This document shows positions 34,001 through 41,331 of a DNA stretch of 64,000 nucleotides, in pieces. Each line of letters opens with the position of its first letter. Position 1 is the first letter of the stretch. Below the pieces are notes generated by a model that was given only the letters and a program-made list of their open reading frames with translations, was not told where the DNA came from and did not search any database. The translations under genes and the position numbers were made by a program. This DNA comes from Candidatus Gastranaerophilales bacterium. Its GTDB lineage: Bacteria > Cyanobacteriota > Vampirovibrionia > Gastranaerophilales > Gastranaerophilaceae. The stretch spans positions 62,001 to 126,000 of the forward strand of contig JAQUVW010000005.1 in NCBI GenBank assembly GCA_028693235.1. Reading direction: 5' to 3'.

Positions 34001-34854
34001 TCTCCTTTTTTTATGGCGTCAAAGACCAAATCTGCTTCTTGTGAGATGATATCTTCTGTTTTCAAGTGTTTTGCTTTTTCTTCGAAAACAGTTTCAAATT
34101 CATAAACACCCGTCTTGTAAGCACTCAAATAGCCACATCTTGAGGCACCATTTTTATCATAGGCGATAGTCGCACTTTCAAGTTGCGGTTTTAGATGTTT
34201 TAAGAATTGCCAGTTGATGTAGGTTATTTCGTCTGCATCATCGACAATAAGGTGTTTTATATCCTTGAAATAATCTGTGTGAGTGTAAATATATTCAAAA
34301 ATACTTAACTGCCGCAAGTAATCAAAGCTTCTTTTTTCAAGAGTTGTCTTTTTGTAATTTTCAATTGCTTTATAAGAATCTTCAAAAAACGATTCGTTCA
34401 GCAATCCGCTTCGAGCTTCTACTTGTTCTTTAGAAAGGGCGTTCTGAACAATGAGTGAATATCTCTTGAAAAGTTGGTGAAGCAGATTAATCTTTGACAT
34501 GTAATCTTGGAAGCCTGCTGTTTTAATGCTTTGTTTAAAAATATATTGTGAAACTTCTAAGCTGCAAAGATTTGGCTGTATAGTGGTTTTCCCGAGGTTT
34601 ATGAGGTTTTCTATTTCAACCCAGTTGTCAGAAAAGGCATTGTAAGATAGTCCGTAAAAAGTATAAATTTTAGGGTTTGGCAATATGGTTTTAAAAATTT
34701 TTTCTTTGACAGAATTTATAAATGCTTGTTTTTTGAACGGATTTAAGCAAAGGACTAAGATGGAGTCAGCACGGACTCCTTGGTTAATTAGCTCGACATA
34801 TTTTTCGATGAGCAAATCTGTTTTATTTGATTTTAAATTCCCTTCAATAAGCAT
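31003..34854 (-). CDS. Two-part SF1 helicase: degenerate AddB-like half fused to active UvrD-like half
   Basis: 1283 residues. The first ~630 resemble a helicase that has lost its motifs: degenerate Walker A EGNLKSNKT (4-12) and VDDADEIT (204-211) in place of DEAQD. The second half is an intact UvrD/AddA-type helicase: Q-motif SDQ (639-641), Walker A VPGAGKTT (657-664), TIHG (715-718), Walker B IIEDEAQDSS (841-850), GDVNQAI (871-877), IMTMHKSKGDEFDYVF and YVGITRAKKDLYLS. No nuclease domain is present; that is supplied by the overlapping gene. The organisation looks like AddAB rearranged onto one polypeptide plus a separate nuclease. Confidence 0.85.
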   Translation of the reverse strand: MLIEGNLKSNKTDLLIEKYVELINQGVRADSILVLCLNPFKKQAFINSVKEKIFKTILPNPKIYTFYGLSYNAFSDNWVEIENLINLGKTTIQPNLCSLEVSQYIFKQSIKTAGFQDYMSKINLLHQLFKRYSLIVQNALSKEQVEARSGLLNESFFEDSYKAIENYKKTTLEKRSFDYLRQLSIFEYIYTHTDYFKDIKHLIVDDADEITYINWQFLKHLKPQLESATIAYDKNGASRCGYLSAYKTGVYEFETVFEEKAKHLKTEDIISQEADLVFDAIKKGEQHSSDIIKIKSYTKRLDLFDSLKKMIAGLFEKEAKPSEISIVTPNIDEVLKFSIAEIANELDIEFQFLSGNEKLFENSGIKNALALLKLTNPDWNLKIEPIEIRVLFTDILKIPLKYCYKIFHDFKENNQLIYFEFENSNFTQKYQDFLNISNELKQTKNSLSEKLLNIYEKILSEKLSPDDTNKFSFLLKEVESFEKAFGTENAKAQKNFAIQLENSIISENPAVGDDIKENCILVGSPQKIIDSEIKTKYQFWLDISSPNWQKQDIGTLYNAWVFNADWDKKEFNYEDNLTLSREKTARTLRKLMLCSEKNIYAFASLYDNLGNENFGGILDFFKENNIKKQQPQRAFTPRSDQAPVLDYKKGQMGIMAVPGAGKTTILLALILKLMNMGTKAENIFVLTYMDAAAKNFKERIKAANPDSHELPNISTIHGLALRIIKENSNYAKVNLNENFEICDDIQKQKIITNAIFNLKLDAENAEKYQSAISAIKLSSDNFNLESEYKEIKNFVKFFNEYNKLLRENNLIDYDDMLDLAVKILEKNQDILDYYQNLCEFIIEDEAQDSSSLQQKLLKMLSAKHKNLIRCGDVNQAITATFTNSDLKNFKDFLHNSNCVEMDSSQRCSEPVYSLANKILKTYSKTLPNAFYDIEMKSTNKNPSPENGIVANIFANEKEEHNYIIKTIKNIFSINPNASIALLLRNNYQVNNYNKILQETGFHTITRNDSLGEKNIFKIIFSIINIAFEPWNNKHIIEFSTALNKIQKIELTASQQTYLKDLKRPFITTDLAEIKANGLIQLYTDTVYWIENSYLDFDTLAVKAGLYYFSTPIEKSNVYLVAMIIKRLSAEYKKPETIIEKLIAIAKRPNLPNYKFFNSENENNEIQQGSVQIMTMHKSKGDEFDYVFIPELIEENYATNINNLNIKSNSHFIETIKKLNPNYKQKNIDELKQEQVEETLRLLYVGITRAKKDLYLSCAKAYIKRKKPTISTLFKIISEDNYVE

Positions 34855-34867
34855 AGAAGCCTCTTAG

Positions 34868-35001
34868 TAGAGGGTACCTCAAAATCAGACTATCGGCAAG
34901 AATATTATGCGAGAGGGTTTGTTTAGGATTGTTGATTATTAACAAATATTAAGAAACGAATTCAAATCAGAATGTTTATTTAACATAACTTCACACATGG
35001 C
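34868..35001. other. Intergenic region between helicase and sigma factor
   Basis: Part of a 394-base gap. This half holds only a short CCTCT-TAGT-AGAGG inverted repeat near 34,862-34,876 and AT-rich sequence that must contain the divergent promoter of the helicase-nuclease pair; I see no convincing coding frame. A 61-codon frame on the minus strand at 34991-35176 has no ribosome binding site and unconvincing composition. Confidence 0.4.
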
Positions 35002-35043
35002 TTGATAAAGTATATACAAAGTGATATATTGAGTATATACAAA
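35002..35043 (+). promoter_or_regulatory. Strong sigma-70-type promoter with two direct repeats, upstream of the sigma factor gene
   Basis: TTGATA (35002-35007), 17-base spacer, TATATT (35025-35030). The 12-base sequence AGTATATACAAA occurs twice, at 35009-35020 (inside the spacer) and 35032-35043 (around the start site), 23 bases apart, close to two helical turns. A repressor or activator binding both sites would control the promoter. Predicted start near 35037 leaves a leader of about 210 bases before the ATG at 35249. Confidence 0.6.
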
Positions 35044-35248
35044 AAGTGTATTTGTTGTGAAGGTCGTAAACGTAGAAACGATAATGTTTTAGCGTTGTAT
35101 GCCTGTGCTTAAGTAAGAATTTTATTTGTATCGTGACCCTCTGTAACTTGTCTGTGGGCAGAATTTTTTGTGCCATAGAATGTCTTTGTCGGGTCGAATC
35201 GTTATGTCAATTTTTAGTGTGAAAGTATAAAGTATAGGAGCTTTTTAA

Positions 35249-36145
35249 ATGGGAAACAATTTTAATTGCGGAACAAATCCGTCTAAACCTGCTAACTTGC
35301 CGATTGTTAATGATTCTACATTTAGTGTGTATGTTCGAGAAATCTCACGTTACCGCTCTCTTGATGCCTTTGAGGAACAACAATATGCCGAAAGTGCAAA
35401 AAACGGCTCTATGTCAGCTAAACAAGAGCTTATCAAAGCGAATTTGAAGCTTGTTGTTAATATTGCAAAAAAAATTGTGCATGTCAGCAAATTGCCGATG
35501 ATAGACTTGGTTCAAGAAGGCAATCTCGGTTTGATGGTTGCTGTTGAAAAATTTAATTGGAAACTGGGCTACCGCTTTTCTACCTATGCTTCTTGGTGGA
35601 TTAAACAAGCTATTTTTAAGGCTATTTCAGAACAATCTCATAGCATGAAAATTCCTGTTTATATCCAAGAAACCTTGTCAAAATTTTCAAAAATTAAAGC
35701 CCAAATGGAACAAGAACAAAATCAATGTGTGAAAAACGAAGAAGTCGCAAAAAAAATGAATATGGAACCTGACAAAATAGACAACTTTTTAAATGCTTAT
35801 TCCAAGACTTTGTCTTTAGACGCAGATACAGATACAAACGGAAATTCTGATATGAATTTATCCGAAGTTATAGAAGACAAAAAAGCTTCAGCAGATGCTC
35901 CTGCAGAATACGTAGCACTTAAAAATGATGTTTTTCAACTAATTTCAACTCTAAAAGACAGAGAGCAATGTGTGATTCGCTTAAGATTTGGTTTGGGTGA
36001 TGAAGAAAAACAAACCTTGGAAGAAATAGGGAAAATATATGGCGTAACTAAAGAATGTATCAGACAAACAGAGTCAAGAGCCTTGAAAAAATTGAAATTA
36101 AGCAGTTTTGGTGCATCTTTGTTTTCCGCTTATGTTGCAGGGTAA
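35249..36145 (+). CDS. Sigma-70-family factor, RpoD-like group 2/alternative
   Basis: 298 residues, much shorter than primary RpoD. Region 1.2 (YVREISRYRSLDAFEEQQYAES), region 2 (~58-127: IKANLKLVVNIAKKI, DLVQEGNLGLMVAVEKF, FSTYASWWIKQAI), region 3 and region 4 (~236-285, HTH GKIYGVTKECIRQTESRALKKL) are complete. Compared with RpoD, the recognition helix has KECIRQ where RERIRQ is normal, and region 2.4 has QAIFKAI instead of QAITRAI, and HSMKIPVY instead of RTIRIPVH. These suggest a changed promoter preference. AGGAG is 9 bases before the ATG, which follows a long leader. Confidence 0.9.
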   Translation: MGNNFNCGTNPSKPANLPIVNDSTFSVYVREISRYRSLDAFEEQQYAESAKNGSMSAKQELIKANLKLVVNIAKKIVHVSKLPMIDLVQEGNLGLMVAVEKFNWKLGYRFSTYASWWIKQAIFKAISEQSHSMKIPVYIQETLSKFSKIKAQMEQEQNQCVKNEEVAKKMNMEPDKIDNFLNAYSKTLSLDADTDTNGNSDMNLSEVIEDKKASADAPAEYVALKNDVFQLISTLKDREQCVIRLRFGLGDEEKQTLEEIGKIYGVTKECIRQTESRALKKLKLSSFGASLFSAYVAG

Positions 36146-36153
36146 GGCTTTCG

Positions 36154-36178
36154 TGGTGCCTCTTTCGGAGGGGCACCA
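36154..36178 (+). terminator. Hairpin after the sigma factor gene
   Basis: TGGTGCC (36154-36160) pairs with GGCACCA (36172-36178) around a loop with CTTTCGGAGG. The stem is GC-rich and sits 8 bases past the stop, but only TGTTAATA follows, so termination may be weak or rho-assisted. Confidence 0.5.
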
Positions 36179-36210
36179 TGTTAATATCTGTGAAGATTTA
36201 TTTAAAAGTA

Positions 36211-36239
36211 TTAACAAAATCGTGAAAAATTGCTATAAT
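36211..36239 (+). promoter_or_regulatory. Promoter of the rpsA operon
   Basis: TTAACA (36211-36216), exactly 17 bases, TATAAT (36234-36239), a near-consensus sigma-70 promoter. The transcript would start about 30 bases before the rpsA ATG, with TTGGAG as ribosome binding site. Confidence 0.8.
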
Positions 36240-36274
36240 GTACTCGGTCTAATGTATATTTTGGAGAACATCAA

Positions 36275-37336
36275 ATGACAACTCAAGAAAAATTTACCGA
36301 TGTAGAATTTGAAGAGCTTTTATCTAAGTACGATTATAGCTTTCAAAAAGGCGATTTAGTTAAAGGGATAGTTTGCTCTTATGATTCGGAAGGGGTCATA
36401 GTTGATATAGGTGCCAAAACAGCAGCCATCGTGCCTGCTCGTGAAGCCAGAGTCAATTTTGATGTTTCGATTGAAGATACTTTGGTTAGAAATAATCAAT
36501 ATGAATTTTTGATTGTTAAAGAAGAAGACGATGACGGAAGATTTACTCTTTCTTATAAAAAAGTTGCAATGGCTTATAATTGGCGTGAACTTGAAGACCT
36601 TAAAGCTAATGATGCTACAGTAGAAGGTACTGTCGTTTCTGTCGTTAAAGGCGGAATCTTGGTGGAAGTCAAAGGTGTTAGAGGCTTCGTCCCTTCAAGC
36701 CATTTAAGAGCAAAATCAATAGAAAATATTGTTGGCGAAAAAATTGAGCTCAAAATCCTTACCATGGACGCTCAACAAGGCAACTTTATTCTTTCTAACA
36801 GAAAAGTCTATGCTGACGATAAAGAAGAATCTAAACGTGATACATTTGCTCAAATTGAAGTCGGACAAATTGTTCCAGGTGAAGTTGTAAGAATTACTGA
36901 TTTCGGTGCTTTTATTGATATCGGCGGAATTGACGGACTTCTACCTCTATCTCAAATTTCTTGGAGATGGGTCGATCATCCATCTGACATTTTGAAAATT
37001 GCAGATAAAATTAAAGTTGAAATTATCGGTGTCGACCACGATAAACAAAGAGTTAGTTTGAGTTTGAAAAGCTTAGAACAAGATCCTTGGATTGAAGCAA
37101 AAGACAAAATTAATGAAGGCGATAAACTCGAAGGTGTTATTACCAGAATTAAACATTTTGGTGCTTTTGTTGAAGTATTCCCCGGGGTAGAAGCTCTACT
37201 TCCAAATAACGAAATTGTTGATTACCAAAATAAAACAGGTGTTATGCTAAAAGTTGGGGATAAAATTGAAACAACTATTTTGAAATTTAACCCCGATGAT
37301 AGAAGAATCAGCTTAAGTATTAAATCTGAAGGCTAA
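36275..37336 (+). CDS. rpsA: 30S ribosomal protein S1 (four S1 domains)
   Basis: 353 residues. Four OB-fold S1 repeats can be read: ~20-88 (GDLVKGIVCSYDSEGVIVDIGAKTAAIVP), ~105-175 (VEGTVVSVVKGGILVEVKGVRGFVPSSHL), ~192-260 (VGQIVPGEVVRITDFGAFIDIGGIDGLLP) and ~278-350 (GDKLEGVITRIKHFGAFVEVFPGVEALLP). The length is below the six-domain enterobacterial S1 and fits the short cyanobacterial/Gram-positive type. It helps mRNA docking on the 30S subunit. A strong promoter is immediately upstream and the kinase gene starts 3 bases after the stop. Confidence 0.93.
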   Translation: MTTQEKFTDVEFEELLSKYDYSFQKGDLVKGIVCSYDSEGVIVDIGAKTAAIVPAREARVNFDVSIEDTLVRNNQYEFLIVKEEDDDGRFTLSYKKVAMAYNWRELEDLKANDATVEGTVVSVVKGGILVEVKGVRGFVPSSHLRAKSIENIVGEKIELKILTMDAQQGNFILSNRKVYADDKEESKRDTFAQIEVGQIVPGEVVRITDFGAFIDIGGIDGLLPLSQISWRWVDHPSDILKIADKIKVEIIGVDHDKQRVSLSLKSLEQDPWIEAKDKINEGDKLEGVITRIKHFGAFVEVFPGVEALLPNNEIVDYQNKTGVMLKVGDKIETTILKFNPDDRRISLSIKSEG

Positions 37337-37338
37337 AA

Positions 37339-37869
37339 ATGGCGAATATGATTATCACTCTTTCCGGAAAACAGTTTTCCGGTAAAGATACTGTTGCTAA
37401 AATCTTGCTAAATGAACTTAGAGGCTTTAATAGAATCGGACTGGGAGATGCTATTAAGCTTGAGTATGCTAATCAAAAAGGGCTTACCCTTGAAGAAATA
37501 GAAAAAAATAAATCTTCTTATCGTCCTGATTTAATAGCCTTAGGTGACCAAGGAAGGGCTATAAGTCCTGATTATTGGATAAAATATGTAATTAAGCAAA
37601 ATGGTAATATAATCGTTCCCGATGTAAGGATGCCCAGAGAGTATGAGTTTTTTAAAAAACATGGTGCTTTTAAAATAAGAGTTGAATCTTCTTATGAAGC
37701 TCGTTCTAAGCGTGGAAAAATAGTTAAAGGAAACGATAATACAGAAACCGCTCTTGATAATATCAAAGATTGGGACTATATAATTACTAATGACGCCACT
37801 TACGAGGATTTAGTTAAGGATTCTTATGACCTTGTAGATGCTATAAATCAACGCTTTGATATGGTTTAG
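37339..37869 (+). CDS. P-loop kinase resembling animal-type phosphomevalonate kinase / dNMP kinase
   Basis: 176 residues. P-loop SGKQFSGKDT (Lys16, Thr18) opens the protein. The later pattern LGDAIKLEYANQKGL, then YRPDLIALGDQGRAISPDYW, VPDVRMPREYEFFKKHGA and IRVESSYEARSKRG follows, block by block, the human-type phosphomevalonate kinase and related nucleotide kinases. In bacteria lacking the mevalonate route, such proteins are more likely nucleoside-monophosphate kinases; no mevalonate gene is visible here. The gene lies 3 bases after rpsA, so it is likely co-transcribed. Confidence 0.72.
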   Translation: MANMIITLSGKQFSGKDTVAKILLNELRGFNRIGLGDAIKLEYANQKGLTLEEIEKNKSSYRPDLIALGDQGRAISPDYWIKYVIKQNGNIIVPDVRMPREYEFFKKHGAFKIRVESSYEARSKRGKIVKGNDNTETALDNIKDWDYIITNDATYEDLVKDSYDLVDAINQRFDMV

Positions 37870-37902
37870 ATGTAACATTATAGCTACAAACGCTTTTGCT
37901 AC

Positions 37903-37931
37903 TTGAAATTGAAAAATGTGCGTGATACTAT
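37903..37931 (+). promoter_or_regulatory. Possible promoter of rpsU
   Basis: TTGAAA (37903-37908), 17-base spacer, TACTAT (37926-37931). It would start a short leader before the rpsU ribosome binding site (AAGGTGGTGA). Read-through from rpsA is also possible. Confidence 0.45.
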
Positions 37932-37976
37932 TCCTATATTGACGAACATAAACCGTATGAAGGTGGTGAATATTAA

Positions 37977-38150
37977 ATGCCAGAAATCCGTGTAGGTGAT
38001 AACGAAAGTATCGAAAGTGCACTAAAAAGATTTAAGAAAAAAATCCAAAAAGCTGGAATTCTATCTGAAATCAAACGTCGCGAACGTTATGAAAAACCAA
38101 GTATCAAAAGAAAACGTAAATCTGAAGCAGCTCGCAAAAGACGTGTTTAA
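37977..38150 (+). CDS. rpsU: 30S ribosomal protein S21
   Basis: 57 residues, missed by simple length filters. The protein starts [19 protein letters not shown], continues [21 protein letters not shown] and ends in a basic tail ([14 protein letters not shown]), the full S21 pattern. It binds the 3' end of 16S rRNA and aids initiation. AAGGTGGTGA is 8 bases before the ATG. A strong bidirectional terminator follows after 14 bases. Confidence 0.96.
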   Translation: MPEIRVGDNESIESALKRFKKKIQKAGILSEIKRRERYEKPSIKRKRKSEAARKRRV

Positions 38151-38164
38151 TTTTATATTTGAAT

Positions 38165-38196
38165 AAAAAAGATTGCCTAATTGGCAATCTTTTTTT
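38165..38196. terminator. Bidirectional terminator between rpsU and the CheA-like gene
   Basis: AAAAAAGATTGCC (38165-38177), loop TAATT, GGCAATCTTTTTTT (38183-38196). Perfect stem with A-tract on one side and T-tract on the other, so it works for both converging genes; the minus-strand stop codon lies inside the stem. Confidence 0.95.
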
Positions 38197-41100
38197 GTAA
38201 TAAGTCAGAAATTTCTTTTATAAAAATCTTCTTGTTGAAAGATTGTTTGTTAATATAATGAGATATTTTTAAATTTTCAATTTCTTTTTGAACTTTTATT
38301 TGTGGAATTGTGGATATAATCATGACAGGTGTATCAGCGGTTTCTTCATCGTTTTTAATCTCTTTAATAAGGTCAACCCCATTGAGATTTGGCATAGAAA
38401 TGTCGCTGATAATCAAATCAAAATTGTCTTGTTTTATTTTTATAAGTGCGGTTTGCGGATTTGTATAGGCAAAAACTTGATAGCCTTCATTTGAAAGAAT
38501 TTTTTTCAAAAGAGTTAAGGTTGTTTGCGAATCGTCGATTATTATTATTCGTTTTTCTTCGGGTAAAAATTCAGTAGAATTCACTTCGAGTAAATGCGGA
38601 ATTTTATTTTCGATAATATTTTCAATTTCATTTACAGTATTTTTAAACAATTCAGGAACATTAAATATTAGACAAATGTCGCCTTCTGCAAGAGTTGTGA
38701 TGCCTGAGATAAATTTCAGTTTAAAGACCGGAGGCGATAATTTTTTTTGCAAAATATCCTGATCTCCTAATAATTTATCCACAATATATGCGATTTGAGT
38801 GTTGGCATTTTCAAGGACAACTACTGTAATTTTTTTTGATTTTTCAGTGTTATGTCTTTTAAGATGAAGCATTTGTGTTAAATCAATAATAGGGATAGTT
38901 TGATTATTTAAAATAATAGTTTTGTATCCGTCTTTAATAAAAATTTTGTCCTTGTCGAGCCATTGAACCAGATGGATAGAGCTTGTAGGGATTGCAAATT
39001 TTTGTCCTGCAATATCTACAATAAAAGATTTGATGGTAGACATTGAGATAGGCAGCTCAATTATTACTTTTGCACCTTTATTTAATTGAGAATATACCTT
39101 AATTTTCCCGTTAAGTTGTGCAATTTTTGTTTGCACAATGTCAAGCCCGATTCCTCTCCCTGAGATTTCGGTTATTTTGTCGCCTGTTGAAAACCCGGGG
39201 ATGAAGATTAGGTTCATAATCTGTTCGTTGTTCATGGAGTTTATTTCTTCAGTGGTCAAAAGACCTTTTTCGAGTGCTTTTTTCTTGATTTTTTGAATAT
39301 TTATACCGTAGCCGTCGTCATCAATTTCTATGATGATTTTATTTTCTTCATAATGTGCACTAAGTTGAATTTTTCCGATAGGGGGTTTGTTTTTTTTAAT
39401 TCTTTCTTCTTTAGGCTCTATCCCGTGGTCGACGGAGTTTCTGAGGATGTGAATAAGTGGCATTTTAATTTCTTCGAGTATTTTTTTGTCGACGGTAGTT
39501 TCGCTTCCTGAGATTAACAATTCAACTTCTTTACCGCTATGAATGGCTATATCTCTAATCATTCTGGGGAACATGTGAAATATTGTAGCCAATGGGAGTA
39601 CACGAATACTTTTGACTATATTTTCTATTTCTACGATTATGTGATTCAGCTTAATGTCATCTTCTTGTATATGTTTGTAAATATTGCCCAAGTCTTTAAT
39701 CAAATCGCTAACATCAGATTGATTATTTTGAAATTGTATCAAAATTTGTTTGTTAAATGCAGTTAAAGCTTCTGCAAGTTCTTCTTCAGAGAGATTTTTT
39801 TTATCAAAATATTTAAGATAATTTACAGTTTTTTTGAGATTTAAATTCCATTCATTTAGCTTTTGAGTGAAAGAATCAATTTCATAAAGATGCTTTTTAG
39901 TTTTAATCCCATTTACGATGAGTTCTCCCATTTGAGAGATTAGGGTGTCGAGTTTTTTAGTGTCAACCCGAAGTGTTTTTATGGAACCGATTTCAAAGGT
40001 TTTAAAGAAGTCTTGTACTTTTTGGAATTCCGGTTGAGTAGCTTTTATTTCGCCGTCTTCTGTCAGTTGTGTTAGTCCTTTTGTATCGGCAATATCAATC
40101 ATTTGTTCAATAATTGACAGTCTTTGAAATAGTAGGCTAAGGTCATCAGTTTCAACGTTTTCGTTGTTTAAAATAATATTTTTAGTAATGTTTATACTTT
40201 GACTGATGATAGATATTACGTCGTTATCGGGTTTGATGTTATTCTTTTTGATTTGTTCAAGTATGTCGAATATTTTTTTGTAAATTTGTGAGATTTCTTC
40301 ATTTAAGCCTGAGTTGAGTATGGCTAAAATATTTTGTTGGCATTTTTCAAGATAGCTCGGGTCGAGTTTGATTTGGGTAATAACACTGGAAAGGTAATTT
40401 AATTTTTCTTTAATTTGATTTCTTTGGGGCAGCATGTTTTTAGAAGAATCATTTTGTATTTCAGCTGAAACATCTTCATTTTGAATTGGTTGGGTTTGAG
40501 ATATTGTTATTTTAGGTAAAGAAAGGGTATCGAAAACGGAGTTGATGGCATTAACGATTTCAGTAAAAGTCAATTTCAAGTTATCAATATCAGCTTGATG
40601 TGTTGTATTCAAATCTCTTTGAATTGATTCGATGGCTTTCTTTAAAGAGTCGAGCTTGTGGGTAATTTCCGCAAATGAAGTTTTTTGAAAAATTGATAGA
40701 ATACTTTTGCAGTTGTCGAGAAGAATAGAGAAGTGGGTTTCTTGTTCTTTTTCATCGTATTTTTCAAGTACAAAGAGGAATTCCAAGCATTGAGCACCAA
40801 TATTAGCTGTTTGAGTCATAAAATATTCAATACCGCTGGTTGGAGTTTCTTCGTCCTTGTTTTTTTCTTCAGAATGAGTGATTTGTGGAATATTGAGTTC
40901 AAAAATGTTTTCTTGAGGGTTTGGGTTATTTATTTTATCCAAGACCCTTAAATATTCTTTAAGGTCAGGAGTTTTAAAGTCTTCTTTTTGAGATACGGAT
41001 TTGTCAATTAGAAATTGCAAAAAATCAGAAGTTTTATAAAGGCTTGATATGATTTCTTTTGTAACTGCAAGTTTTTTATTTTTAAAAAGAGACAGAGTAT

Positions 41101-41320
41101 CTTCGACTTTGTGGGCAAGAGTTTGAATGCCGTCAAAGCCAATCATTCTTGCGGCACCTTTAAGAGAGTGAGCTTCTTGAAAAAGCGGGAGGACAGCAGT
41201 TTCGTCGTCAGGATTTTCTTCAAGTCTAAGTAAGCTGTTATTAAATTTTTGTAGAATTTCAGAACTTTCATCTCTAAAAATATTAAGGATTTCGTCGAAT
41301 TCTTCAGGTAAAAAATTCAT
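38177..41320 (-). CDS. CheA-type hybrid histidine kinase with C-terminal receiver domain
   Basis: 1047 residues. Hpt domain 1-105 with phospho-His51 (EAHSLKGAARMIGF); a long ~330-residue helical linker; dimerisation ~450-600; HATPase with LRNSVDHGIEP (626-636), DDDGYG (667-672) and GRGIGLD (721-727); CheW-like domain ~761-895; REC domain 922-1047 with Asp929/930 and phospho-acceptor Asp973. There is no recognisable CheY-binding P2. The layout matches Pil-Chp/cyanobacterial Hik-type kinases more than enteric CheA. A CheW-type coupling protein and an MCP lie next to it. The linker may hide a degenerate second Hpt. Confidence 0.92.
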   Translation of the reverse strand: MNFLPEEFDEILNIFRDESSEILQKFNNSLLRLEENPDDETAVLPLFQEAHSLKGAARMIGFDGIQTLAHKVEDTLSLFKNKKLAVTKEIISSLYKTSDFLQFLIDKSVSQKEDFKTPDLKEYLRVLDKINNPNPQENIFELNIPQITHSEEKNKDEETPTSGIEYFMTQTANIGAQCLEFLFVLEKYDEKEQETHFSILLDNCKSILSIFQKTSFAEITHKLDSLKKAIESIQRDLNTTHQADIDNLKLTFTEIVNAINSVFDTLSLPKITISQTQPIQNEDVSAEIQNDSSKNMLPQRNQIKEKLNYLSSVITQIKLDPSYLEKCQQNILAILNSGLNEEISQIYKKIFDILEQIKKNNIKPDNDVISIISQSINITKNIILNNENVETDDLSLLFQRLSIIEQMIDIADTKGLTQLTEDGEIKATQPEFQKVQDFFKTFEIGSIKTLRVDTKKLDTLISQMGELIVNGIKTKKHLYEIDSFTQKLNEWNLNLKKTVNYLKYFDKKNLSEEELAEALTAFNKQILIQFQNNQSDVSDLIKDLGNIYKHIQEDDIKLNHIIVEIENIVKSIRVLPLATIFHMFPRMIRDIAIHSGKEVELLISGSETTVDKKILEEIKMPLIHILRNSVDHGIEPKEERIKKNKPPIGKIQLSAHYEENKIIIEIDDDGYGINIQKIKKKALEKGLLTTEEINSMNNEQIMNLIFIPGFSTGDKITEISGRGIGLDIVQTKIAQLNGKIKVYSQLNKGAKVIIELPISMSTIKSFIVDIAGQKFAIPTSSIHLVQWLDKDKIFIKDGYKTIILNNQTIPIIDLTQMLHLKRHNTEKSKKITVVVLENANTQIAYIVDKLLGDQDILQKKLSPPVFKLKFISGITTLAEGDICLIFNVPELFKNTVNEIENIIENKIPHLLEVNSTEFLPEEKRIIIIDDSQTTLTLLKKILSNEGYQVFAYTNPQTALIKIKQDNFDLIISDISMPNLNGVDLIKEIKNDEETADTPVMIISTIPQIKVQKEIENLKISHYINKQSFNKKIFIKEISDLLQKKIAN

Positions 41321-41331
41321 AAAAGGTGGTC

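Noticed and set aside
34991-35176. 61-codon minus-strand frame before the sigma factor gene
   Set aside because: It overlaps the strong sigma factor promoter and leader, has no ribosome binding site, and its sequence is low-complexity His/Tyr/Phe-rich.
35100-35210. tRNA or 6S-like RNA in the sigma factor leader
   Set aside because: GGGTCGAATC near 35193 resembles a T-arm but lacks the TTC and the rest of the cloverleaf; no 6S bulge-stem pattern was convincing.
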